From positions 140,610 through 204,609 of the forward strand of contig PNNG01000022.1 of the NCBI GenBank assembly GCA_013824115.1: a stretch of 64,000 nt of DNA, written 5' to 3'. Positions 16,329 through 24,788 of the stretch are shown here, one piece after another. How positions within the stretch are numbered: the stretch's first letter is position 1; each line of letters begins with the position of its first letter. Source of the DNA: Sphingobacteriaceae bacterium. GTDB lineage: Bacteria > Bacteroidota > Bacteroidia > UBA7662. The translations under genes and the position numbers were made by a program. The notes under the pieces were generated by a model. That model was not told where the DNA came from, did no database searches, and saw nothing but the letters and a program-made list of their open reading frames with translations.

Positions 16329-16700
16329 ATGACCCAACAATCAAAATTACTGCTTTGTGTGCTGCTTTTTGGATTTTTTACTTCCTGTAAAGAGCCAAAA
16401 GCGTTGAAGAACTACAACGCGTCTATTGTGCCTTTCGATAGTATGACTTTGCTGATGGCGGAGGTACAGTTGATTGAAAGCCATAGAAACAGGAGTTTTC
16501 AGCAGGCAGGTCGCGATACTATGCCCTTGGCCAATGTGCGAGCCATGTACGACCAGGTGTTGATGCGTTACGGTGTAGATTACGAGCGATTCCGCAAATC
16601 GTACGACTATTATCAGCAGCAGCATCCTGCTGTGCTCGATAGTTTGTTCACAGGAGTGAACCAAAGGCTCAATGAGATGTTGACTAACAGCTATCGTTGA
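16329..16700 (+). CDS. DUF4296 lipoprotein
   Basis: 123 residues. The signal LLLCVLLFGFFTSC ends in a lipobox (TSC, Cys near 20). The mature part has the DUF4296 pattern: PFDSMTLLMAEVQLIESH, MYDQVLMRYGVDYERFRKSYDYYQQQHPAVLDSLFTGVNQRL. These short helical lipoproteins are widespread in Bacteroidota, with no known function. The gene overlaps the start of mutS2 by 4 bp and shares its promoter, which does not imply a functional link. Confidence 0.85.
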   Translation: MTQQSKLLLCVLLFGFFTSCKEPKALKNYNASIVPFDSMTLLMAEVQLIESHRNRSFQQAGRDTMPLANVRAMYDQVLMRYGVDYERFRKSYDYYQQQHPAVLDSLFTGVNQRLNEMLTNSYR

Positions 16701-19096
16701 AAGTGTATCTCTATCCCGACAACCTCTATCAAAAGCTTGAGTTCGATCAGGTATTGCAATTGTTGGCCAACCATTGTGTAAGCCAGTCGGCACGTGAGTT
16801 GGCTTTAAACTTGCAACCCGCTTCAACTGCCGCCGCTGTGGAGCGCTTGCAATCACTTGCCTTCGAATCCTACCAGCTGCAGGCCTTTGACGGAGGCTTG
16901 CCTGATGCTCAGATTCCGCATATCTCCGCTTATTTGCGCACGGCTTTTATTGAAGGCGCGTTTCTAGATGAGGAACAGTGTTTTGAATTGCTCAAATTGC
17001 TGCAATACGTGAAGCGCTTGCTGGGTTTCTTCGATGCTCGAAAGGAGGCTTACCCCTTGATGCATGGCCTGGCAGCCGAATTCGAATTGCCCAAAGAAGC
17101 CATCTCCTCCTTGGAGCGGGTGATTGGTGCCGATGGCAAACTGCGTCCGAATGCAAGCCGGGAGCTTTCCGATATCATGGGCTCGTTGAACAAACTACAG
17201 TCTGATACTCGCAAACGGCTTGACAGCATTTACCGCAGAGCACGTGCCGAAGGATGGGTGGCCGAAACGGGCATTACCATTCGCGATGGCCGTTTGGTAA
17301 TTCCCGTTTTGGCCGAACACAAACGCAAATTGCGGGGTTTTGTACACGATGCTTCGAGCACCGGTCAAACCGTTTACATTGAACCTGCCGAGGTATTGGA
17401 AGGGAACAACGAAATCCGCGACCTCGAATTGGCACAACAGCGCGAAATCAGGCGCATTTTGGTAGCATTAACCACCGAAATAAGGCCCTATTTACCCCAA
17501 ATTGAAGCGGGGCATCGTTTGGCGGTGGCTTACGATTTACTACGCGCGAAAGCACTATTGGCATTGCGTTTTCCTACGGCAATCCGTCCCGAATGGCAGC
17601 ATGAACGGAGCCTTTTACGTGAGGCATTCCATCCACTGCTGTATTTGCATCATAAGTCCCAGCGCAAAACAGTGTTGCCGCTTTCTGTTTCGCTCGATGG
17701 AGCTGGTCGCATTTTGGTGATCAGTGGTCCCAATGCGGGTGGCAAATCGGTTACCCTCAAAACAGTGGGCTTGATGCAGCTGATGTATCAAACAGGTTTG
17801 CTCTTGCCTGCCAAGGAGGGGACTCAAATGCGTATTTTCAGCAAGTTATTGGTTGATTTGGGCGATGAACAAAGCATTGAAAATGATTTGAGTACTTACA
17901 GCTCGCACCTCACCAATATGCGGCGTTTTTGTGAGCAGGCCAATGGCGATACTTTGTTTTTGATTGACGAGTTTGGCACGGGTACCGATCCGCATTTAGG
18001 TGGACCCATTGCCGAGGCCATTTTAGAGCGGCTCACGGCTCAGGGCAGTTACGGTGTGGTAAATACGCACTACAGCAACCTCAAGCTCTTGCCCACGCGC
18101 TTGGAGGGCTTGCAAAACGGATCGATGGGTTTCAATACCGATACCCTCGAACCGAAATATGTGCTTGAATTGGGCAAACCAGGTTCTTCCTTTGCTTTTG
18201 AAATTGCCGGCAAAATAGGTTTGCCTGTCGATGTGATTGTTGCTGCACAAAAAAAACTGGAGGCAGGAACGCAGGATGTAGAGCAGCTGTTGGTGCAACT
18301 AGAGCAAGAAAAGCAGGAGCTGGAGCGCTTGAAGTTGCTTATCGACCACAAAGACCAATTATTGAGTGAGTTGGTGGCACGTACCGAAGCCCGTGAGTTG
18401 GACCTCAAAGCCAGGAAGAAGCAAATACTAGATGCCACTCGTGAAGAGGCCAGCCGTTTGTTAGCGAAAGCCAATAAAGAGATAGAGCAAACCATCAGGC
18501 AAATTCGCGAACAAGGTGCAGAAAGGGAAGCAACCAAGGCTTTGCGCAATCAATTAGAAGGACTGAAAGAAGAGGTTGAAAAGGCTACTCAGACCGAAAA
18601 AGCAGTGCAGTTGGCAAAAATCGATTCCGATCCTTTGCGTTTAGAAGTTGGTGCGCGCGTGAAACTAAAAGACAGCGATACGCTTGGCGAAGTGATAGAG
18701 CTAGGTAAGCAGGAGGCAGTAGTGGCAGTGGGGAGCTTACGAATGACTGTGAAAGCCAGTCGTTTAGAAGTGGTATCGCGGGCCGAAGCGCGCAAGCAGG
18801 AACGCAAGGCAATGGTTTCTACCGGAAAGGTAGTGAGAGACGCGGTAGGGGATTTCAGTCCCAACCTAGATTTAAGGGGTTTTCGAGGTGTTGAAGCCTT
18901 GCAGGAACTCGATCGGTTTTTAGACAAAGCGGTCATGGCTGGCTACGACTCGCTCAGCATTTTGCACGGTAAGGGCGATGGTATCTTGCGGAAGCTAATC
19001 AGAGAACATTTACGCAAGCAACGGTTTGTTGCTTCTTTTGAAAGTGAGCACGCCGACCGCGGGGGCGATGGCATCACACTCGTGCGTTTACACTAA
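16697..19096 (+). CDS. mutS2: MutS2 family ATPase/endonuclease with Smr domain
   Basis: 799 residues, full-length for MutS2. The start is a TTG overlapping the previous stop; a GTG two codons later is equally possible, and there is no ATG nearby. The core domains (YQKLEFDQVLQLLANH; RDGRLVIPVLAEHKRKLRGFVHDAS; ASSTGQTVYIEPAE) precede the ATPase: Walker A GPNAGGKSVTLKT near 340, Walker B TLFLIDEFGTGTDP, and THYSNLK. A charged coiled coil (about 500-620) leads to a KOW-like segment and a C-terminal Smr domain (DLRGFRGVEAL, LHGKGDGIL, and DRGGDGITLV). MutS2 acts in recombination control and ribosome-collision rescue rather than mismatch repair. Cytoplasmic. Confidence 0.93.
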   Translation: MKVYLYPDNLYQKLEFDQVLQLLANHCVSQSARELALNLQPASTAAAVERLQSLAFESYQLQAFDGGLPDAQIPHISAYLRTAFIEGAFLDEEQCFELLKLLQYVKRLLGFFDARKEAYPLMHGLAAEFELPKEAISSLERVIGADGKLRPNASRELSDIMGSLNKLQSDTRKRLDSIYRRARAEGWVAETGITIRDGRLVIPVLAEHKRKLRGFVHDASSTGQTVYIEPAEVLEGNNEIRDLELAQQREIRRILVALTTEIRPYLPQIEAGHRLAVAYDLLRAKALLALRFPTAIRPEWQHERSLLREAFHPLLYLHHKSQRKTVLPLSVSLDGAGRILVISGPNAGGKSVTLKTVGLMQLMYQTGLLLPAKEGTQMRIFSKLLVDLGDEQSIENDLSTYSSHLTNMRRFCEQANGDTLFLIDEFGTGTDPHLGGPIAEAILERLTAQGSYGVVNTHYSNLKLLPTRLEGLQNGSMGFNTDTLEPKYVLELGKPGSSFAFEIAGKIGLPVDVIVAAQKKLEAGTQDVEQLLVQLEQEKQELERLKLLIDHKDQLLSELVARTEARELDLKARKKQILDATREEASRLLAKANKEIEQTIRQIREQGAEREATKALRNQLEGLKEEVEKATQTEKAVQLAKIDSDPLRLEVGARVKLKDSDTLGEVIELGKQEAVVAVGSLRMTVKASRLEVVSRAEARKQERKAMVSTGKVVRDAVGDFSPNLDLRGFRGVEALQELDRFLDKAVMAGYDSLSILHGKGDGILRKLIREHLRKQRFVASFESEHADRGGDGITLVRLH

Positions 19097-19288
19097 TTTG
19101 GTAGTGTTTATTCTTGTGTTTTTCTGTTCATAACTTTGGGCAGCAGCTGGTAATTTTTGTGGCTTAATGGATTAAATTCGTTGATTGTCACTTCAAGAGC
19201 TTTCTTCAATAAAATAACAATAAAATGAAATTAAGCTGAATCAGTGTTTTCAGTGATGAAAATGTTGAATTACGCGTTTTCAGATGAT

Positions 19289-19304
19289 TTCCTGACGCCA
19301 GGAA
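19289..19304. promoter_or_regulatory. Inverted repeat upstream of dinD
   Basis: TTCCTG-ACGC-CAGGAA is a perfect 6-bp-arm palindrome 32 bp before the dinD ATG. It could be an operator for a damage-response regulator, but it is not a known LexA box and could be chance. Confidence 0.3.
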
Positions 19305-19335
19305 GATATGATTATTAAACTTAAATAACAACAAA

Positions 19336-20193
19336 ATGATTAAAACAGAAAAAATTCAGGACCTCTTTCAAAAGTTCGAACAAATCTGTCTCGATTTTGA
19401 AGGTATTGAGTGTTGGAGTGGTCGCGAGCTTCAAAAGTTATTAGGCTATAGTAAATGGGATAATTTTGAAAAGGTGGTGTTCAAAGCCCAAGAGGCTTGT
19501 CGTCAGGCCCGAGCACAGGTGGAGGGACATTTTCGTCCTTTCACACAGCTTATTACCATGCCCAATGGTGGTCAAAGAAATGTGGATGACCTCATGCTTA
19601 CGCGATATGCCTGTTATTTGATTGCACAGAATGGTGATAGCCGAAAAGAAACGATAGCCTTTGCGCAAAACTATTTTGCAATTCAAACCCGCAGAGCCGA
19701 ATTGGTTGAAAAGCGGTTATTGGATTATGAGCGCTTAAAGGCCCGCGAAAAACTAACCGAAACCGAAAAGCAACTTTCCGAAATTTTGTATGAGCGTGGT
19801 GTAGATAGCCAAGGCTTTGCCATGATTCGTTCGAAAGGAGACCAAGCGCTGTTTCATTTGTCGACGGCTCAATTAAAGCGGCGATTTGAAGTACCGGAAG
19901 GCCGTCCGCTCGCCGATTTTTTGCCCACAATTAGCATCAAGGCCAAAGACCTTGCTGCGGAGATGACGGGATTGAAGGTGCAGTTGAAAGATAAAAAAGG
20001 ACAAGCGTCGATTGAGGCCGAACATATAGAAAACAATGAGGCCGTTAGAGAAATGCTGACCCAACGCGGCATTTTTCCCGAACTATTACCACCAGCTGAG
20101 GATGTAAAAAGATTACAAAAACAGCTTTCCTCGGAAACAGAAAAGATGCACGCTTTGACACCAAACGAAAGCAAGCAAAAGGAAGCCTCTTGA
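19336..20193 (+). CDS. dinD: DNA damage-inducible protein D (DinD)
   Basis: 285 residues, the usual length. Family signatures: FEGIECWSGRELQKLLGYSKWDNF (residues 21-44), CRQARAQVEGHFRPF, GGQRNVDDLMLTRYACYLIAQNGD, FAQNYFAIQTRRAELVE, a RLKAREKLTETEKQLSEIL helix and GDQALFHLSTAQLKRRF. In E. coli DinD is SOS-induced and its protein inhibits RecA filament function. The N-terminal half resembles BRO/phage antirepressor-type domains. The gene is AT-rich upstream (19.1-19.3 kb) and stands alone, consistent with a mobile stress gene. Cytoplasmic. Confidence 0.9.
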   Translation: MIKTEKIQDLFQKFEQICLDFEGIECWSGRELQKLLGYSKWDNFEKVVFKAQEACRQARAQVEGHFRPFTQLITMPNGGQRNVDDLMLTRYACYLIAQNGDSRKETIAFAQNYFAIQTRRAELVEKRLLDYERLKAREKLTETEKQLSEILYERGVDSQGFAMIRSKGDQALFHLSTAQLKRRFEVPEGRPLADFLPTISIKAKDLAAEMTGLKVQLKDKKGQASIEAEHIENNEAVREMLTQRGIFPELLPPAEDVKRLQKQLSSETEKMHALTPNESKQKEAS

Positions 20194-20250
20194 AGCCCAA
20201 TACATGGGTCTAAGTCTGAGTTCAAAGGGCAGAATATGATTGCCAATCCC

Positions 20251-20258
20251 TATTTTTG
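20251..20258 (+). promoter_or_regulatory. Candidate -7 box TATTTTTG before scoA
   Basis: TATTTTTG matches TAnnTTTG exactly and lies 17 bp before the ATG at 20276. No -33 TTG at 19-21 bp spacing. Confidence 0.4.
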
Positions 20259-20275
20259 AGAATTAAATCAGAATT

Positions 20276-20971
20276 ATGAACAAGGTAGTTGCCAGTGCCC
20301 AAGAAGCCATAGCAGATATTCACGATGGTGCCACATTGATGTTGGGCGGTTTCGGTTTGTGCGGAATTCCCGAAAACTGTATCAGCGCCTTGGTTCAAAA
20401 AGGAGTTAAGCAACTCACTTGCATATCTAACAATGCCGGTGTTGATGATTTTGGCATCGGATTGATGTTGCAGCAGCGCCAGGTGAAAAAGATGATTAGC
20501 AGCTATGTGGGCGAAAACGCCGAGTTCGAGCGCCAATTGCTCAGCGGAGAACTAGAGGTAGAGCTCATTCCACAAGGTACTTTGGCTACCCGATGTATGG
20601 CGGCAGGTTATGGCATGCCAGCTATTTATACGCCCGCTGGGGTAGGCACCGAAGTAGCTGACGGCAAGGAAGTACGCCACTTCAACGGCAAAGATTATTT
20701 GCTTGAATATGCCTTCGATGCCGATTTTGCTATTGTAAAAGCATGGAAGGGCGATACCCATGGCAACCTGGTTTTTAGAGCAACCTCTCGGAATTTTAAT
20801 CCACTTATGGCTATGGCTGGGAAAACCACGATTGCCGAGGTGGAAGAATTGGTTCCGGCTGGAAGTTTAGACCCCAATGAGATTCACACCCCTGGCATTT
20901 ATGTGCACCGCATTTTTGAAGGGAAAAATCACGAAAAGCGCATCGAGCAGCGCACCACACGTAAAGCCTAA
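20276..20971 (+). CDS. scoA: 3-oxoacid CoA-transferase subunit A
   Basis: 231 residues. [19 protein letters not shown] near residues 20-38 is the CoA-transferase type A glycine-rich motif; [46 protein letters not shown] and [18 protein letters not shown] follow in family order. With subunit B it would transfer CoA between succinyl-CoA and acetoacetate (ketone-body use) in the cytoplasm. Normally scoB lies directly downstream, but here the next gene is convergent and the two stop codons overlap by 2 bp, so subunit B must be encoded elsewhere. A thiolase that could act in the same pathway is at 62.4 kb. Confidence 0.9.
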   Translation: MNKVVASAQEAIADIHDGATLMLGGFGLCGIPENCISALVQKGVKQLTCISNNAGVDDFGIGLMLQQRQVKKMISSYVGENAEFERQLLSGELEVELIPQGTLATRCMAAGYGMPAIYTPAGVGTEVADGKEVRHFNGKDYLLEYAFDADFAIVKAWKGDTHGNLVFRATSRNFNPLMAMAGKTTIAEVEELVPAGSLDPNEIHTPGIYVHRIFEGKNHEKRIEQRTTRKA

Positions 20972-21753
20972 ATTGGGCCGTTTTCTTTGGCAATGAGCTC
21001 GCTCAACAGGCGGTAGGTAGCGCTGTGGGCGGGATGGTTGGCCAGTAATTCTAAATGTTTTTGTAAGGTGGCTGTATCGCCTCTTTTGGCTGGACCGGTT
21101 TGCCGCAAAAAGGGCCTCTGTTGCGAGGCAAATTGTTGCAACTGATTTTCAAGAATAGGAAGCAGTAGGCGGTGATCCAAGCCGTTGTTCTGCAGCAAGG
21201 TAAATGCCTGGTCCATCAGGTAGTTCCCAAAGTTCCCACTGATTACCGCAGCTGTGTGGTACAAATACCGCTCGTTGGCATCGGCGGCTTTCACGTTTTG
21301 AGACAAGCGTTGTCCCATATCCAACAGCACATTCAGGTCGTCAGGCCGATTGGCATCTACCAAAATGGGTACTTCACTCCAATCAACGGCGGTTTCTTTG
21401 CGGATGGCCTGGAGCGGCCAAAAGATGGCTCTACGGTTGTGTGGAATGAGCCAGTTGAGCTCGCCCGCACCCGCGCAGTGTACCACCAACGAGGCGTCAT
21501 CGGCCGGAATTTCTTTCGCTAGTTCCGCAATGGCAGTGTCGCTAACCAATAGCAATTTGATAGCGGGGTGACCGCCATCATCCACATTTTCCAATACACG
21601 GGCATTGAGCCGGCGTGCGAGGGCTTGCTTATCACTGCGGTTTCTGCCCCAAACACTGCTGATGGGATAGCCTTTGTCGTGCAAGGCTTCTCCCAACTGC
21701 CAAGCCAGGTTTCCTGTGCCATAGATGGCTATATCAGGCAGTAACGTTCTCAC
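20968..21753 (-). CDS. Rossmann-like and DUF2520 domain oxidoreductase-like protein
   Basis: 261 residues from a GTG at 21753, chosen because the Rossmann strand starts directly after it ([20 protein letters not shown]) and the gene overlaps ccmF by 20 bp. The N-terminal half is a Rossmann fold of the F420/NADP-oxidoreductase type ([39 protein letters not shown]). The C-terminal half is DUF2520 ([35 protein letters not shown]). The reaction is unknown. The order ccmE-ccmF-DUF2520 suggests one operon read leftward, but the link to cytochrome maturation may be incidental. Confidence 0.82.
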   Translation of the reverse strand: MRTLLPDIAIYGTGNLAWQLGEALHDKGYPISSVWGRNRSDKQALARRLNARVLENVDDGGHPAIKLLLVSDTAIAELAKEIPADDASLVVHCAGAGELNWLIPHNRRAIFWPLQAIRKETAVDWSEVPILVDANRPDDLNVLLDMGQRLSQNVKAADANERYLYHTAAVISGNFGNYLMDQAFTLLQNNGLDHRLLLPILENQLQQFASQQRPFLRQTGPAKRGDTATLQKHLELLANHPAHSATYRLLSELIAKENGPI

Positions 21754-24166
21754 GGGCTTCCAGGCGTTTGGCCTCGCGGTAACGGTCCATAATGGCCATG
21801 CTGAAGCCCAATACCAAAATGATGGTGCCCAACCACAATACATTGATGAAGGGAAATTTAATGGCCTTCATGATGATGTATTCTTTGGGGCCGGGAGTAG
21901 CCTCAGCAATGCTGAACTCAATGGTTTCGGCTTTGGGGTCGATTTTTACCAAGCTGATTTTTAATCCAGCCTTTTCGTTGGACGCGTCGTACCGGAATTC
22001 AGCACCGTTTTGGATGGCATATACCGGTTCGAGCTGGTGTTCGCCTTGTACATTTTTCACCCGCAGTTTGGCGGCAACAGCCACCTCGGCACCTTTTACC
22101 TTTTGGGCCATTTCTTCGCTGAGCTGCATACTCATTCCCTCAAAAATCACCAGATTTTCGGCCAACATCAGTGTATCGCCCTTGCCTTTGAGGGTAATGG
22201 TTTTGGCATCCTGCCACTTCGGACGGTCTTTGTAGGCTTCCTTATCGATGACTTGCGTAACGTGGGTATAGAGGTCGTGCCAGAGGTAATGCTTGGTATC
22301 GGGATTGGCAATCAAGCCCATTTTGGGGTTGATTTGGGCGTTGGGGTACAGGGTGAAGCTGTAGCTCGGATTGCCTTGAGCATCGAGCCGCTCGTAAAAT
22401 ACCTTGTAATAGTGGTTGGGCTCGGCAATAGAATCGCCCAAATAGGTCACCCTGTAATCGTTCATCACGGTGGGGTCGTTTTTCCACAAGAGCACGTTTT
22501 CGGCATTTTGTTGAGCATTGAAGTTTTCGCCATAGCTTAGGCCGCTATTGTTGAGCGAAACCACTTGTTTGTTCGCCGATGAAATAAGAACGCCTACCAT
22601 CATCAAGGCAAAACCTATGTGCGCCACCGCAGCGCCGGCAGAGGAGAGTTTTTTGAATTGCTTGCGAAGTACATCGAAATTGCCGGTAAGCGAAAACCAG
22701 CTGGCAAAAAGCAACATGACGTAGGGCCAGGCATAAATTTTAAGCGGAATCATGCTGGCAATAGTGAGTACACCCGCCACTACGGTTGGCAAAATCAAAG
22801 CTTTGTAAAATACTTTGGAGTCGCTTTTTTTGTACTTGAGGTATTGCCCCAAGGTGGTGAAAGCCATGATAAGAACCGCCATGGGCAACTGCCAACGGTT
22901 ATAGTGCGCAATGGGGTCGGCCGGAGGTGCCAAATTGGTACCCAGAATTTTGTTGATTACTGGAATAGAAGTGCTGGCCAATACTTGGAAGGCACTCAAG
23001 CTCAAAATCAAAGTGCCAATAAACAGCCAAAACTCACGCGAATAGGTGTTTTCGTCTTTGTCGGATTTGGGAAGGGCTTTCCAACGGTAAATCAAGAGGC
23101 CAACGCCTAAGAAGATGAAAGCGAAGAGGAAGACGAGGAGTTGTCCCGACATCCCCAAATCGGTAAATGAATGCACCGAACTTTCGCCCAGAATGCCCGA
23201 GCGGGTGAGGAAAGTAGCGTAGAGGATGAGGATAAAACTTACAATCACCAAAACAAAGGTGGTAGGCAACGAATTGCCTGTTTTTTTGAAAGCATGCATC
23301 ACATGCACAGCCCCAATGAGGGTAATCCATGGCACGAGAGAGGCATTTTCAACCGGATCCCAAGCCCAATAGCCACCAAAATTCAACGATTCATAGGCCC
23401 AGGCCGCTCCCATCATGATGCCGGTACCTAGAATCATCACGGCAAAAAGCGACCAAGGCAGGGCAGGGGTGAGCCAGTTGCGGTACTCGCCTTTCACCAA
23501 ACCAGCGATGGCAAAAGCAAAAGGCACAATCACGCTGGCAAAACCCAGGAACAATACAGGCGGGTGGATCACCATCCAGGGGTTCTGCAAAAGGGGATTG
23601 AGGCCGTTGCCGTCGGTTATAAAATCGAGGTAATTCGGGTTGGCAAAAATGGGCGCTTGCATGGCCTCGCGCAGGAGGATAAACGGACTGCTGCCCACTT
23701 TATAACCCAAGATATATACGCCCAAAAGCATTGAACTGAGGGCAATTTGTGCCAAACTCACCACACCCATCACCGGCGATTCCCAGTATCGGGTAGAGTA
23801 CATGAGCACCACGCCAATCACAAAATGCCAGAAAGTCCATAATAAGAAGCTGCCCTCTTGTCCCTCCCAGAAAGCCGAAATGATGTATTTCACCGGCAAG
23901 GCGCGGGAAGCGTGGCTCCAGGCGTAGTGGTATTCGTACAGGTGGTTGTAAATGATGTAAAAAAGCACCATCACGATGCTGATTACCCCAATGCCGTGCG
24001 CCCAAAAGGCCATCCGACCCAATTTCCGCCAGCTGTTTGCTTCATCGCCTTTTTTAAAGGTGCCAAAAACATAGCTGATAAAAGCCAGTAAGGAGGCACA
24101 AAAGGAGAGGAGGACGGCCGCATGTCCTAAATTACCGGCCCAAAGGTTTTCGCCTACGTATTCCAT
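21734..24166 (-). CDS. ccmF: Cytochrome c heme lyase CcmF/CcsA-type membrane protein
   Basis: 810 residues with about 15 predicted membrane segments. The heme-handling WWD motif is present: GGYWAWDPVENASLVPW near residues 250-266. Flanking histidines are present too (HGIGVISIV, SHASRALPVKY with FWEGQEGSFLLW, and VIHPPVLFLG, HVMHAFKK), as in CcmF. A large periplasmic loop (about 540-770) lies between the last two helices. CcmF takes heme from CcmE and attaches it to apocytochrome c at the CXXCH motif. The ccmE gene lies immediately upstream with a 1-bp gap, which supports CcmF over stand-alone CcsA. Confidence 0.9.
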   Translation of the reverse strand: MEYVGENLWAGNLGHAAVLLSFCASLLAFISYVFGTFKKGDEANSWRKLGRMAFWAHGIGVISIVMVLFYIIYNHLYEYHYAWSHASRALPVKYIISAFWEGQEGSFLLWTFWHFVIGVVLMYSTRYWESPVMGVVSLAQIALSSMLLGVYILGYKVGSSPFILLREAMQAPIFANPNYLDFITDGNGLNPLLQNPWMVIHPPVLFLGFASVIVPFAFAIAGLVKGEYRNWLTPALPWSLFAVMILGTGIMMGAAWAYESLNFGGYWAWDPVENASLVPWITLIGAVHVMHAFKKTGNSLPTTFVLVIVSFILILYATFLTRSGILGESSVHSFTDLGMSGQLLVFLFAFIFLGVGLLIYRWKALPKSDKDENTYSREFWLFIGTLILSLSAFQVLASTSIPVINKILGTNLAPPADPIAHYNRWQLPMAVLIMAFTTLGQYLKYKKSDSKVFYKALILPTVVAGVLTIASMIPLKIYAWPYVMLLFASWFSLTGNFDVLRKQFKKLSSAGAAVAHIGFALMMVGVLISSANKQVVSLNNSGLSYGENFNAQQNAENVLLWKNDPTVMNDYRVTYLGDSIAEPNHYYKVFYERLDAQGNPSYSFTLYPNAQINPKMGLIANPDTKHYLWHDLYTHVTQVIDKEAYKDRPKWQDAKTITLKGKGDTLMLAENLVIFEGMSMQLSEEMAQKVKGAEVAVAAKLRVKNVQGEHQLEPVYAIQNGAEFRYDASNEKAGLKISLVKIDPKAETIEFSIAEATPGPKEYIIMKAIKFPFINVLWLGTIILVLGFSMAIMDRYREAKRLEARENVTA

Positions 24167-24167
24167 A

Positions 24168-24599
24168 TCAGCTGGTTGCTGGCCCCTTGCCGGTGGCCGT
24201 GTGCTCTTCGAATTCTTCTATTTTAATCTCATCTTCGGTATACTTCGAAGGGCACTTGGTCAATATTTTTTGCGCGGTGAATTGCTCACCTTCCATTTGA
24301 CCGACGATGACCACCTGCTCCGAACGTTCGAAATCTTGCGGTTTGGTACCGTAAAACACCACTTGCTTCACGTCACCTGCATTGTCTTGCAAGTAAAATT
24401 TGAACAGATTGGCATCTTGTTCGGGATTGTACTCCATTTCCTCCACCCGCGCCAGGGTACCTACTACGTGGTATTCACGTTCGGGATTGGCTGCTGCGAT
24501 TTGAAAATTTTCGTATGAACTGCTGTCGCCTACCGTGCTGATGATGGCACCAATGGCTACAGCAATAAGCAGAATCAATAGGAGATGTGTCTTCTTCAT
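24168..24599 (-). CDS. ccmE: Cytochrome c maturation protein CcmE (CxxxY variant)
   Basis: 143 residues: one N-terminal membrane anchor (LLLILLIAVAIGAIIS), then an OB-fold domain in the periplasm (EYHVVGTLARVEEMEYNPE, FKFYLQDNAGDVKQVVFYGTKP, QVVIVGQMEGEQFTAQKIL). Classic CcmE binds heme covalently through His in HxxxY; here the corresponding segment reads KCPSKY with Cys116 and Tyr120, the CxxxY type known from some deltaproteobacteria and archaea. The acidic C-terminal tail is short. CcmE carries heme to CcmF, whose gene follows 1 bp later. The start at 24599 gives a proper signal anchor. Confidence 0.87.
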   Translation of the reverse strand: MKKTHLLLILLIAVAIGAIISTVGDSSSYENFQIAAANPEREYHVVGTLARVEEMEYNPEQDANLFKFYLQDNAGDVKQVVFYGTKPQDFERSEQVVIVGQMEGEQFTAQKILTKCPSKYTEDEIKIEEFEEHTATGKGPATS

Positions 24600-24788
24600 G
24601 TGCTTTCAATTGCGATGCAAAGTTCGTTAAAGAAACGATGCGGAATACGCTTTGGTTTGCGAATAATGCAGCTTGGTTGCAGGTATTTAGCAAATTTTGG
24701 GAGTGAGGGTTCAGCACATTTCCAAACCAACTTCGCTATATTCCGCCTTAAACTTTTGGCCGTTTGTGGGGTCTTGTACAGGTTAATT

